Below, piece after piece: positions 45,527 to 58,088 of a stretch of 64,000 bases of DNA. The notes beneath the pieces were generated by a model, which was not told the DNA's origin, did no database searches, and was given only the letters and a program-made list of their open reading frames with translations. Each line of letters begins with the position of its first letter. Position 1 is the stretch's first letter. Origin of the DNA: Channallabes apus (taxonomy: Eukaryota; Chordata; Actinopteri; Siluriformes; Clariidae); the NCBI GenBank assembly GCA_030522415.1, contig CM060118.1, positions 18,533,151 to 18,597,150 of the forward strand, in the 5' to 3' direction. A program made the position numbers and the translations under genes.

Positions 45527-46699
45527 CAGGTCCTTCTCAAAAAATTAGCATATTGTGATAAAGTTCATTATTTTCTGTAATGTACTGATAAACATTAGAC
45601 TGTCATACATTTTAGATTCATTACACACAACTGAAGTAGTTCAAGCCTTTTATTGTTTTAATATTGATGATTGTGGCATACAGCTCATGAAAACCCAAAA
45701 TCCCTATCTCCAAAAATTAGCATATTTCATCCGACCAATAAAAGAAAAGTGTTTTTAATACAAAAACAGTCAACCTTCAAATAATCTTCATCTCCATAAA
45801 GCTTTTCAGCAGATGGAAGCATGAAGTGCTCCAAAATCTCCTGATAGCTAGCTGCATTGACCCTGCCCTTGATAAAATACAGTGGACCAACACCAGCAGC
45901 TGACATGGCACCCCAGACCATCACTGACTGTGGGTACTTGACACTGGACTTCAGGCATTTTGGCATTTCCCTCTCCCCAGTCTTCCTCCAGACTCTGGCA
46001 ACTTGATTTCCAAATGACATGCAAAATTTGCAACCTGTAGCCCATTTCCTGCACACGCCTGTACACGGTGGCTCTGGATGTTTCTACTCCAGACTCAGTC
46101 CACTGCTTCCGCAGGTCCCCCAAGGTCTGGAATCGGTCCTTCTCCACAATCTTCCTCAGGGCCGGTCACCTCTTCTCGTTGTGCAGCGTTTTCTGCCACA
46201 CTTTTTCCTTCCCACAGACTTCCCACTGAGGTGCCTTGATACAGCACTCTGGGAACAGCCTATTCGTTCAGAAATTTCTTTCTGTGTCTTACCCTCTTGC
46301 TTGAGGGTGTCAATGATGGCCTTCTGGACAGCAGTCAGGTCGGCAGTCTTACCCATGATTGCGGTTTTGAGTAATGAACCAGGCTGGGAGTTTTTAAAAG
46401 CCTCAGGAATCTTTTGCAGGTGTTTAGAGTTAATTAGTTGATTCAGATGATTAGATTAATAGCTCGTTTAGAGAACCTTTTCATGATATGCTAATTTTTT
46501 GAGATAGGGATTTTGGGTTTTCATGAGCTGTATGCCACAATCATCAATATTAAAACAATAAAAGGCACAACTTGAACTACTTCAGTTGTGTGTAATGAAT
46601 CTAAAATATATGAAAATGAATCTAAAATATATGTTTATCAGTACATTACAGAAAATAATGAACTTTATCACAATATGCTAATTTTTTGAGAAGGACCTG
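45527..46699 (-). mobile_element. Tc1-like element with long inverted repeats, internally deleted
   Basis: Terminal inverted repeats of about 200 bp start CAGGTCCTTCTC and lie between TA dinucleotides (45525-45526; 46700-46701). Each repeat has the AAAAATTAGCATAT motif at both its outer and its inner end, the IR/DR layout. The minus-strand transposase keeps its helix-turn-helix (46356 down: MGKTADLTAVQKAII, TQKEISERIGCSQSAVS), but the part around the first catalytic Asp is deleted; it resumes at FGNQVARVWRKTGE and SVMVWGAMS (45990-45890). Thus non-autonomous. Confidence 0.9.
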
Positions 46700-47859
46700 T
46701 ATATTTTATATATATATATATATATTTTTTTTGTTTGTTTTTTTAATTAATTAATTTATTTTTATTATTATTACTGTATTATTGCAAAGAAGTGAAAACA
46801 GCCATATACCATTTACAGTGTGGTAAAATGTAAGGCTTTGTAACTCCATTTTATGATAACTGTTCCAAAGGCTTTTTAGCATTAAGCAAACAAAAAATTG
46901 CCCACAATGCACTTTCTGAATGGATTCAGCTGAATTCAACTAATTCAGATAAGTATTTGTGTTTTCTGACCACATATACTCTCATTATTCGCTTATGATT
47001 ACCTACTAATATTGTAATAATTATTGTTATAATTAAAACCTGCTTATGGGTTTGTTTATGGTGGGTTCTGGTGATGCCATTGAGACATAAACTGAAATTT
47101 ATGAACTGAACTTTATTCCGTTGCACTTCCATATGCACTTGCCGTTCTTAGTCGCAAATTGTTGTGGTGTTGGTTTTGTCCTTGCAGGATTAGAGGAGCA
47201 CATCTAAGTTTGCTGATAATCCAGATTAGAGTGCTGCTCAGGATGACTGAGTTTAGTGCTCAGACTGATTGTGGTCACTTCATTAGCTTAGTGCTACTCA
47301 TAGGCTGTGTAACATTAGCTGTTTGGCCTGAATGTAGTTGATTCAACTGGGTGTAATTTATTAATTTTATACATATTAGTGATTGGTTCCAAATACAGTA
47401 TACTGTGTCTGTATTATGGTGAATCTACCCAGAGCCTGTTACTCCAGATTTATATTTCTTATTCTTGAACTACATACCTCATTGATTTTCACAGTTTTTA
47501 TCGAGTTATTTACAGTATAATGATTGTGAATAAGAAACTTGAATAACTAAATAATTAGCCAAAGCTTTAAGGGGCTAATGTTTTTGCTTGTCTTTTGGGA
47601 AATTCATCCCAGAAGCTGGAAGAGTGACCTGCTTTCTGTTATGACTCACAGGAAATGTATTCTCTGTGTTGAAGACTGTAAAAAAACAATACATTTTACA
47701 GTTCAAATTCTATTGTCATGTGAATAAGAAATGTTTAAAAAAAAAAACTTTGACAGCAGCAGAACAACATAAATATGGGATGCTTTGCAGAATACATGAA
47801 ATAAATACACATACTACTATTGGTAGTGCAAAACTGACTGTGTGTGTAGTTTCCTGTAG

Positions 47860-47869
47860 TCTGTGAGTG

Positions 47870-47924
<55 letters not shown>

Positions 47925-48050
47925 GTGCGCTTGTGCCCTGCGATGAATTTGCACCTCATCCAGGATGTACTCTTCCTGGTACCAGGGCTCCATGGATTCA
48001 GGTCTTTCGCGACCCTGTACAGTAAGTGGTACTGTATGTGGAATGAGTGT
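47860..48050 (+). repeat. GT microsatellite and SINE 3' fragment
   Basis: (GT)n at 47873-47928 runs into gtgccctgcgatgaatttgc and cgcgaccctgtacag, the 3' half of the SINE family. Confidence 0.75.
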
Positions 48051-48790
48051 GTGAAGTAGTGCAAATAATGATAATACCGCACATCCAAGGTTATTCTTGT
48101 TATTATGTATTATATATTATACCACACCTAGTTCTGACAGAGCAATCTGACTGGATGAGAATTATTCCACTAGTGGCGATAATAGATGGTAACAGCACTG
48201 GGGTGTTTAACTATATGTATCAGTCTTGTCCCAGGTGCTCTTATAACCATGCATTACACTAACCGGCGGTTATAGCATGGGTAAAAATGGGTCGGTGCAG
48301 TACACAGAACTGAGGACAGATCAGCTGTCTGTCCTGCCAATAAGAAAGGTAGGAGGAATTTAGTCAGATTGATTTGAGCTGCCAGGATGCATATGTAGTA
48401 ATTTTTTTTACAGACATAATGAACCAACAACAGGAATCTGAGGCTGTCAGGGACACAGGCTCACCCAAACGTTATACTGTAGATGAAGGACCAGGTGTTT
48501 TTTTCTAATCTGCCAATTAGCTGTCCAGTTAGGTTAAGTCTGTGCCCATGTTAGCCTTAGATTCTTGTTGGCTGACAGCAGTAGTAAAATATACATATTT
48601 ATTTAATTTCTCTGTAAAATATACATATAAAATTTATTTGTTTATTATAGATTGTATATCATTGTCATACCCCTATAGGTTTATAACAGTATGCAATAAT
48701 GTTTCAGTCTTTTTAAGAAAAGTGCCACTCTAAAAGCAGCAGTGGTGGAAATTCCAGAGGTGCATATATCGAATTTCTCTTGAGCAGCAG

Positions 48791-48792
<2 letters not shown>

Positions 48793-48871
<79 letters not shown>
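48793..48871. repeat. CA microsatellite
   Basis: About 39 uninterrupted AC units. Confidence 0.95.
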
Positions 48872-48873
<2 letters not shown>

Positions 48874-49499
48874 GAGCTAGAGAGCACGAGGCCTTCCTTC
48901 TGCGGCATTAATATTTCATCAGCCCACCTTTAACAGTGGAGGATGATGGTGTGAGCTACAATAGTCTTAAGACAAGCAATGCTCATGGGCATAACAAAGC
49001 ATGCTAATCTTTGACAAAACATTACACATAACTTGTCACCCTCTTTCCTTACCATTAGTAACAATTTGTAACCCGTTCAGTGTTCCACTAGAATAGGTGC
49101 ATGTTTTAGTTGAACGTTGTTCTATATGGCATTCATTACTCATCACTCAGGCATGCATATTTGAAGATCTTCTCATCATTGTCTTTGTCAACGCATGTTA
49201 GTCACTTCTTAAACCATTTAAGAAGAAGAAAAAACCTTTCTTCCGGGCGTGTGCTCAAATTATTGTGCTTGTTTGTTTACTTAGATATTATAATGACTAA
49301 TTGTACCACTGGTCAATTCTGCTACGACAAAAGGTTCTGTTCTGATAATAGTGCTGGCTGTAAGGCAAATTACAGGTTTCATTCTAATACCTTATACATC
49401 ATCTGGTCAAAAAAGTTGTCCTTTCTGAATGGTCAAATTAGTTGCCTGCATTAAGCAAAGAAAACAGCTAAGGAGATATTTGAAACAAATGGAATATTT

Positions 49500-50060
49500 T
49501 AAGAACTCTGTTATATCCTTGAAAGACAGTGATAAACTAACAATTTGTCAACGTTGTGAAAGAAACAACAGAGAAAAATCATGAATGCTTGGTGAAGTTG
49601 CATTATAAAAACATTGGTGGTAGAATTCACTTCTAGGTTGAGCAGTGAAATTACGAACATTTCCAAACACACAATGCAACAAGAACTTAGAGGACTGGGA
49701 CAAAAACAACTATATAACCATAAGAAAACCACTAGTTAGTGAGGCTAATCAGAAAAAGGGTTCAGTTTACTAGGAACATAAAGATTGGACTTTGGAGCAA
49801 TAGAAGAAGGACATGTGGTCTTATGAGTCTAGATTGCCCCTATTCCAGAGCGATGGGTGTGTCAGCACATGAAGCGATGCATCCAGCATGCACAGTGGCC
49901 TCTGTACAAGTCTTTGGAGGCAGTGTTATGGTCTGGGGTTGTTTCAGCTGGTCAGGCCTAGACTCTACTGTAGCAACGTAATGTGGCAGTAAAATTAAGT
50001 CAGCTGACGACCTGAATGCACTAAAGGTGGTCTACGGAAATAGGAGAAGTTGAGACTGCT
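49500..50060 (+). mobile_element. Tc1-like transposase fragment
   Basis: The plus-strand frame around 49739-49981 includes the middle of a Tc1 transposase: HEAMHPACTVASVQ then FGGSVMVWGCFSWSGL. The N- and C-terminal thirds are not recognisable. Confidence 0.75.
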
Positions 50061-50254
50061 TTGGGCTATTTATTTATTCTTTTTTTTTTTTTGGACAAGT
50101 GTAAATTCTATGGTGACAACTTAAACATTGATTAGAATGGTAGATACTTATATACTAAATGTATAATAATAAACATCTGTTTATCTAAGTATCTGTTTAT
50201 ATTTAACCACGAGACTTTTCATGTGGTTGGAAGGCAGTAAGTGATCGCTTAGGA

Positions 50255-50774
50255 AGTCTCATAATTCAGAAATAAATGTCACACATGTATTTATTAATCC
50301 ACATAGAAATGTAACATCATTCACCAATGTTGTATGTGACCCACAAATAAATGTGACAAGATTTACGAAGTTATTTAGTGAATACATTTATTTACCTACT
50401 GACGAATTTGCATTTATAAACTGCTTAGCATTTATGAACATCCCTCCATTTGTGTGTGTATTCTCTGATGTGGTTAGATTCACAAATGCATTTTTTAAGG
50501 GCATTTCCTGCAGCCTATCAAATGTCTCCTACAATTTCAGCCAACCAGATGAACGTAAATTTGAGGGTATAATTGCATTACATCCAGTGCATCATGTATC
50601 CATAAATCCATACACAAAGGCAGGGATGTTCATGAATGACGAGCCATTTGTAAAGGTAGATTTGTCTGTCTGTAAATAAATGCAATCAGAAAGTATGTTT
50701 GTGAAACAGAAGACATTTATATGTGGGTCATGAAATACATTTGTGTGTGACATTTATTTGTGAATTATGAAACT
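50255..50774. mobile_element. 520-bp inverted-repeat element
   Basis: Imperfect terminal inverted repeats of about 55 bp, each with TCATAATTCA, AAATAAATGTCACAC and CCACATA in order. There is no transposase and no clear target duplication. Superfamily unknown. Confidence 0.7.
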
Positions 50775-50840
50775 GATCTGATTTCATGTTCCTCTTAGAT
50801 GATAAATATTTATAGTGCTCACTATAGGGGAGGTCATTAT

Positions 50841-52220
50841 ACAGTCATGTGTAAAAGTTACTGCCCCTCTCACTCAAATTTTTGGTGTAAAAACATAGTA
50901 AAAATTATCTGACTGTAGCGGTATCAGTGCTCAGTATTAATATTAGGCGAATGCAACCTCAGACAAAAAACAAATATAATTTATTCACTATGTAATTTTA
51001 TTTTAACAAAAAAAGAAAAAAAAAGCATGTATGTAATACTAAATACACCGTAATTCAATAGTTTGTAGATCCACTCTTAGCAGCAATAACTTGAAGTACT
51101 CATTTCCTGTATGAGTTGTCAGTCTCTCGTTTCATTCTTGACAACATTGCTTCAGTTCATTGAGGATTTTGTCCATTTGCTTGTGCACAGCTCTCTTAAG
51201 GTCCCACCACAGCATTTCAATTGGGTTGAGGCCTCGACTTTGACATTCTGATGTAGATTTACTGGTGTGCTTCAGATTATTGTCCTGTTGCATGAATGAA
51301 TTTCAACAAAGTTTTAGCTGCCAGACAGATGGCCTCACATTTGCCTCTGGAATACTCTGGTGTATGCAGGAGTTCATGGTAGACTCAGTGACCACATGGT
51401 TCCCAGGTCCTGTGGCGGCAAAACAAACCCAAATCATCGCAGTGCTTGACAGTGAGTATGAGGTGTTTCTGCTGAAATGCTGTTTGGTTTTCTCCAAACA
51501 TGGCACTGTGCATTAAGGCCAAACAACTCCACTTTGGTATCATCTGTGCATAGGGCATTGTTATAGAAGCCTTGTGGTTTGTTCAGATGCACTTATGCAG
51601 TTTTGCGAACCTCAGTCTCCATGTTCTTTTTAGACAGAAGAGGTTTCTTCAGGCAATCCCTCCAAGCAGATCGTAAATGTTCAGTCTTCTTCTTATTGTT
51701 CTGTCATGGACTTTAACATTTGACATGCTCAGTGAGGCCTGTAGGGTCTGAGATAAAGTATCTGTTTTTTTTTTTTTTTTTGGTTTTCACTGAACATTGC
51801 ATGGTCTGATCTTGGGGAGAATGTGCTGGAACGTCCACTCGTGGCAACTGTCTTGAATGATCTTTCTCACTTTAGAATTTTTGGTATAAAAACATAGTAA
51901 AAATTATCTGACTGTAGCGGTATCCGTGCTCAGTATTAATATTAGGCGAATACAACCTCATTCGCCTGAACTCCAGAATGTTTGGAAATGGTTTTATAAC
52001 TTTTTCCAGATTGATGTGCAGCAACAATTCTTTTTCTAAGACCTTTGCTTATGTCTTTCCCTCTTGTGGAAGCAGTACAGGGTCATTTAGTATTGCCCAC
52101 ATGTTTTTACATTTTGGGTTGATTTCTGTTAAATACTAGCACAGTGAAAAATATATGTTGTTGTTTGTCTCAAGTTGTATGTGATTAATGATCAGATAAT
52201 TTTTTATTTATTATGTTACA

Positions 52221-52258
<38 letters not shown>

Positions 52259-52311
52259 CAACAACAACATAAAATTAAATGAGGGGGCACTAATTTTTAT
52301 ACTTGACGGTA
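50841..52311 (-). mobile_element. Tc1-like element with a copy of its own end inside
   Basis: Imperfect ends (cagtcatgtgtaaaagttac and, inverted, cgtcaagtataaaaattag). The minus-strand transposase fragment NPIEMLWWDLKRAVHKQMD (about 51230-51170) carries the C-terminal NPIE motif. The 90-bp segment 50876-50965 recurs in direct orientation at about 51865-51960. Confidence 0.75.
52222..52254. repeat. CA microsatellite
   Basis: (AC)n near the right end of the Tc1-like element. Confidence 0.9.
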
Positions 52312-52539
52312 CACTCCTCAGTTATTTATATTTAAGCATATTGTTCAGGAAATACAATGCATTTTTCAGTAACTGTGAAATTGATAGTAACGCTATGTAC
52401 TACAGTAAGTCAGAAATCGTCCTCACTCTGGTTGTTGAATTCATTTAAATTACCTTTTTAAAAAGACATTATCTCCTTGCCTTTCAATACAATTTGTCCT
52501 TCTGTCAACAAACTTTCATATTCTTTCATAAAAAAATGT

Positions 52540-53490
52540 TTTAGGCTGAGCTGCAAGCAACGAATGCACCACTGTCCTTACGTCTTCGTCAAAAGTGCAT
52601 CTTTGTCCTCATAGGGCTGCCTTCAGAAGAACAAACAGGTAAAATGGAGATGGAGCGAAATCAGGACTATAGGGAGGATGTTTTAACACCTCAGATCATT
52701 TTGCTGAGTGTAGACAGCATGGATCAAGTGTGAGGACATGCATTGTTAAGCAAGATCAATTGATGCTAACGTTCATAGATAGCAGTCCTCTGCATTTAAA
52801 GTTTAAAGGACTGCCGAAGTTTAATGAGCATCTCACTGTAATGAGCACTGTTGTCTGTTGAACCTTTTTCCTCATAATGTTCCAATACGACCCTTAAGAA
52901 TCCCAGAAAAATGTAAGCATTGATTTTCCAGCTGATGATTGACTATTGAACTTTTCCATGGTAAGTGATTGAGGATGTTTCATACTCTGCCACTTACGTT
53001 CAGGCTCGTAGTGAATGCATGAATTTAAGTTTCTTTAAGAATTTACAACCCCCCCCCCCCACACACACACAATTTTCTCCGTAATCCGCTCGGCCAATCA
53101 GCTCCCTCTAGACCCTTTGCTGCAAGAGCTACAGCATCACCCGCGGATCGAACCAGCAATCTCCGGATGATAAGGCGAGGACTTTACCACTGCAACCTTG
53201 GGGGCCCGGTTTAAGAAACTTTCACCTTCTTTAGAGAGTCGGTCCAAATTTTGCTTGCAGATATCCAAACGCTTCTGTTTAAGCTCTTCTTTGAGTTGTT
53301 TCAGCACCAGGTACACCCTCAGACCACAATAAATAAATCATTGCATGCAGCTCTTCTTTCCTGCAAATCAAAGTGGGGTATTCACTTTTGCCTGCACCAC
53401 AGTTACAAATGAACTGATGTAACACGTTCATACCTGCGTAGGAGTGACTGGGGAGACAGTAGCCTTGAACATAAAGTGCTGATAAGACCA
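52540..53490 (-). mobile_element. mariner-type transposase remnant
   Basis: Minus strand, in broken frames: NAYIFLGF (compare FWDSRG), EHYEEKGSTDNSAHYSEML, then HPPYSPDFAPSPF near 52680-52640, the HPPYSPDLAP motif of mariner transposases. An N-terminal part appears near 53280-53220. A SINE interrupts it. Confidence 0.8.
53047..53208 (-). mobile_element. tRNA-derived SINE inserted in the mariner remnant
   Basis: Minus strand: head ggttgcagtggtaaagtcct (A box), ctggttcgatccgcgg (B box), then a tail of GT and G runs. Flanked by TTCTTAAA on both sides (8-bp duplication), splitting the transposase frame. Its body differs from the other SINE families in this window. Confidence 0.8.
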
Positions 53491-53595
53491 ACAGAAGTAC
53501 ATGGTCTTAAGTAATGGTAGAACTGGTCAAAGTTAATAAAATAATGATGATAATTGCAATTCCATCTGTATTATTAAATACTTTATCACAGTTTT

Positions 53596-53715
53596 TGTTG
53601 TTGTTAGTCTTTCGGCTGCTCTTGTTGAGGGGTCACCACAGCGAACCATCAATCCGCGCAACAACTTGGCACAGGTTTTTACGCCGGATGCCCTTCCTGA
53701 CACAGTGTTGATACG
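53596..53715 (+). repeat. Fish repeat with gccggatgcccttcctgac
   Basis: Carries ggggtcaccacagcgaac and ttttacgccggatgcccttc, a block seen in many fish genomes as part of a retroposon. A related block is at 59430-59600. Confidence 0.6.
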
Positions 53716-54997
53716 ATATTGACTGAGCGCCAGCTGAAACCTGATATAAAGATATCTAGTTTATTTTATTTCCAACATCTCACTTTAAATGAGACAATAA
53801 GTTAAATCTAATGTATTTATAAAGGAATAATAACTATAGTCTGTATTAGCATGTAATAATAATAATACACTTATATATATATACTCTTTCAGCCACTTCT
53901 TGTGTATTCAGTGTAGAACATTAACATAAGTTAAGTTGTGTACCGGGTAGCAGGATTTTGCTCTTTATGCCTGCGTGGCTCTCTGTTTCCTTTATGCCCT
54001 CAGTCTTGCTTTGCTTTATTTTGTTCCAATATGTAAAACTAGACAGCAGGGGAATTCTGATGACTAAGCACCCAGACACTTTCTGCTGTTAATGTGCACT
54101 TGATATTACATGATTAGTGCAGGAAGTAGCTTTGCCACAGTTTGATTTAAATATGATTAATTTCTGTTAACCCTACAGATTTTAGGTAAAAATGCAAATC
54201 GGTAAACAATAGACATTTATTTCCATGGCTGCGATTTGTTATTGGGCAAAATATTATAATCAGCATAGGTATAATCGCTAAGACTGCTTTTTCCTTCGCA
54301 TGATCATCAGACAGTTGAGATGGTCCTGTGTTATTGTTCTGTGAATTGTTTGTGCTGAATAATGGATAAGCCAAAGTGGTGAGTGTGTGTCTCAGGTAAG
54401 CAGGATCAGCATCCTGGCCTCACAAGCCACACTCTGGCCTAGGTCACAGGGCTCTCTGTTTCTCTGTCTCTGTTTCTCTCTTTCCTTCTTTCTTACTCGC
54501 AGCCAACTGTTGAACACTGAAAGCATTAGTGGCTCATGGTCACTCACAGTCCTGGTGGTATATCTGACTTTTGTCAGTGCTCATTGAGCATGTTGAAGTG
54601 ACAGACGAGTGGGTTCTCTGATTGGCTGTTCAATTTAACAAGTTAGTGCAGGAAATGAAAAGTGAACAGAACGAGCAAATGGCAAATCTCAATGTCACAG
54701 CATATGGGCAACTTCGGCCTATTTGCTGTTTCTTTCTCAAAATCTACCCCTTAAAATAGTTTACAGAAGGCTATAGGCTTAAGCAGACCTTTTAAAAAGA
54801 TAAAATGTAAAAGAAATCAAGATATGAATGAATGAATTAATGAATGTTTACATCCCACATTGCACAATGCAACACAAAATAGCATGTTAAAATAGTGTGC
54901 ACTCTGTATCATACTTGTAAGTGGTGTACTATTTTAACAAACTATTTTGTATGAGATTTTGTACTTTTCCCCTTTAGAAAGAAATAAAATTCTGTAT

Positions 54998-55346
54998 AGT
55001 GTGGTGGTGTAGTGGTTAGCACTGTCGCCTTGCACCTCCAGGTTCTGGGTTTGATTCAAGTCTTCAGGTCTGTGTGCATGGAGTTTGCATGTTCTCCCCG
55101 TGCTTGGTGGGTTTCCTCCGGGTACTCCAGTTACCTTCTACAGTCAAAAGACAAGCAGATCAAGCTATTTGGCGTTCCAAAATTGCTCATAGTGTGTGAA
55201 TGAGTGTGTGTATATGTGCTGCGATGGATTGGCTACCTGTCCAGGGTGTACCCTGCCTCGTGCCCTAACTCTCCTGGGATAGGCTCCAAGCAACCTGTGA
55301 CCCTGTATGGAGGATAAAGCGGTATAGACGATGTCGAAGAGTGAGT
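54998..55346 (+). mobile_element. Full-length SINE with target duplication
   Basis: Head gtggtgtagtggttagcact (A box), degenerate B box gggtttgattcaag, body, and 3' end ggataaagcggtatagacg. Flanked by an 11-bp direct repeat AAATTCTGTAT at 54987-54997 and 55347-55357. Confidence 0.85.
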
Positions 55347-55739
55347 AAATTCTGTATGTGGAGGTGAATACCAGATATCAAGCATTGTGTTTGAGTACAG
55401 CATTTCACCAAACGATTGAAAGGTAATCATCAATTGACTCAAGTTGGCATTAGGTCTTTGACGTCTGCTTAGTATGTCAGGCTTATTATTAAAACTAGTG
55501 AAATCAACTTAGGAACTTGATTTCACTAGTTGAGTGAAATCTTGGAGATATGTACTTGGATGAGTACTTCGAGATATAATCAGCTCCCATAAAGATGCAA
55601 AAGAACTATACTTAAACTACTATACTAAACTATTCATAAAAATATAAAGAAATAAAACTAATTCGTGGGTAGTAAAAAAGAACTTAAGTGAATCTAGCTA
55701 AATGAAGAAGGTTCTGTTATCAGTTTCCTCTGGTGTGTG

Positions 55740-56720
55740 TCATTGATGACTGTGTTTACACCGTAATGACACTTAGCGGCAGATTTGCAGCTGCATCTCC
55801 GTTTCCCAACATTCCCTGGTTTTTAGCAGCTGAGCCCAGCATTGTAGTAAGAGACACATTGCTAGTGCTGGTTTGGTGCCTTGCATCATAAATGTGTGCC
55901 AGGCCTGGTGAACAGAGGCTGCAGTCAGGCGACAAGCAGCAGGAATAAAGGGCACATTCTCTCATGGCTGGCCTTCTTCTCCAAGCCCCTCATTATGTGG
56001 ATCGAGTGGAGTTGAGTCCGCTCCACCCTTATTATAAAACTCCCCATTATCACACCGCACTCTGCCGACTCCTAGACTCCTGCCTGCATGAGCCTAGCTA
56101 ATCAGTGTTTTTCCAAAAAAAAAAAAAAAAAAACCCAAAGAAGTCTCTTTGTCTTGACAGTTGAAGAGTGTGGTTATTTTACTATTTCTTTATTTATGTT
56201 TATTATTCCTGACCTGGTCTTTCAAAGACTACCAACGATTTGGTATCTTTTTTTTTTTTTCAAATTTGTTGAGTTCAAATATGTCCCGTTAACACTCTAG
56301 TATGAATAGGCACGTCAATTTGGCTCAACAATGGCTCCCTCTATGGCCTAATGTAACATAACATAACATAAAGCACTCCAGCTGTCTGAAAGAGGTGTGA
56401 TGTTCACACACCTCTGATTTGCCAAACAGATGCTTGATTTCTAATCCAACCTGCCCAACACTATAATGAGTGAGTGACAGAATGGCTGGATGAAAATAAG
56501 AGTGAGCAGGAGGCACCATGTGCCAGATGAGCTCCACGCCTCCAGCTCGCCACCAGTGCTCAACCATACTGCCAAGATTGTGGCTGGCAGAGGCGCGACA
56601 TAGTGGATCAGCTGAAAGGCTTCATGCTTCCCCATTGTCTGTCAGCTGTAATGAATATGAGCACAGATCAGTTGTGCGGCAGAGATATTGTCTTTCTTTC
56701 TCATTCTGTTAACCAGCTAG
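55740..56720. other. Complex unique sequence, possible conserved element
   Basis: Between A runs at 56110-56130 and T runs near 56250 this stretch has balanced base composition, few simple repeats and no coding signature. Such texture is common in conserved non-coding elements, but conservation cannot be judged from one sequence. Confidence 0.3.
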
Positions 56721-56834
56721 AAACCAAAGTGCATAAAACAGAAAAGAGAGCTGCTGGGAGTCACAGCCACAGATGCTGTGAGAACGGGGCTCACTGATGG
56801 CCAGCTGCTCCCCCCCCCTCCATACATTCACTCT

Positions 56835-57100
56835 AGATTCTCTCTCTCCCTTTCTTGTTCTCTCGCTTCCTCTCTTTCCGAGTCTCCTTCCTTCTCTTTC
56901 TCTCATTCTGTTTCTCTCCCTGTCTGGCTCAAACCCGTCTATCTCATTCTCCGAACCACATATTGACTCTCTCTCTCCCTCTCTGAGTCTCCATTCCTTT
57001 TTTCTTATATTGTGTCTCTCCCTGTCTTATTCACCCCTTTCTATTTCTCTCTGACATATATTGACTGATTCTCTCTCTCTCTCTCTCTCCCTCCCTCCTT
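56835..57100. repeat. Pyrimidine-rich low-complexity tract
   Basis: Dominated by tctctctccctttc-type sequence. The translated Ser/Leu/Pro-rich frame here is an artefact of composition. Confidence 0.85.
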
Positions 57101-58027
57101 TCCTCCGTCAGGCTTACAGGCGCTGTGTCTGCTATCATTAGCTGTATTTTTGCCTGACTGAGCACACCAAACGTTATTGGTTTATTTCAACCCAGTTATG
57201 CAATGGGCTGCACATAAAATGTATGATTATTATGCAAAACCTTTTTGTATTTTTTTTTCCACAAATAATATCGCTGTATCTATAATTTCAGCATAGCCAG
57301 AGAAAAGTTCTCTTCTTTAAGATGCATATGTATTCTACGTGGTCAGTCTGGTGCAAGCCGACCAAACTGAACCCGCTCTGTCTTTCTTAGTGTCGCGAGA
57401 AAAAAGGACATCTATGAAACAGTTAGTTCAGACAGACAGTTTGCTACTTGATTATGTGTTTTGTTGTTGCAGTTTATTTATAGTAGCAAGCAGCAGATGA
57501 GACCTCAAATCACCGTTACTGCACAATATCCTTGGCAATTTTGCCAAGTGAATGTGGACAAAGGATTTGCCGTTTGAGTACAAGGGTGGTGGGGGTGGGA
57601 GGGGGTTTAAAGGGTTAGGGGACAGGGTTGGGGCGTGTATGTGGGTGCTGGGGCAGGGGGAATGGTTCATAGAGTGCAGGAGGGAGGGTGCAGAGGAGGG
57701 GATGTGCTTTTGTTTTGTTCTCGGTTGCTGAGCAATAGGGACTAAAGCATTGGGAACAGCTGTGAGGGCTGAAGCCTTTTCTTTCCCTTTGCCGGAGAAG
57801 CCCTGAAGGCAACACACAGATCGACACTTCGAGAGAGAGAGATCGAGAGAGAGAGAGTGGGTGGAAGCCTTTCTAATGGCATACTGGGAAGGAGGAAAAC
57901 GAGACAGAAAGACAGGGAAACAGTGCCCGGCCAGTAGGCAGAGATCAGAGAGGAATTTTAAAAAAATAAATGTTGTGTGTCTAGCAGGAAGATGCATTAG
58001 GAAGTTAAGCAGAAAACAGATTTTCAT

Positions 58028-58030
<3 letters not shown>

Positions 58031-58085
<55 letters not shown>
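58031..58085. repeat. GT microsatellite
   Basis: About 27 GT units. Confidence 0.95.

Positions 58086-58088
<3 letters not shown>

Noticed and set aside
45727..46441. An intact host gene with a helix-turn-helix
   Set aside because: The frames lie between Tc1 inverted repeats and are parts of a deleted transposase.
53100..53200. A functional tRNA gene
   Set aside because: A and B boxes are present, but the cloverleaf is incomplete and it is flanked by an insertion duplication; it is a SINE head.
56778..57054. Ser/Leu/Pro-rich small protein
   Set aside because: Pure product of a CT-rich low-complexity tract.
57452..58027. 191-residue minus-strand frame
   Set aside because: Proline/serine-rich from purine-biased plus strand; no start context, splice evidence or family match.
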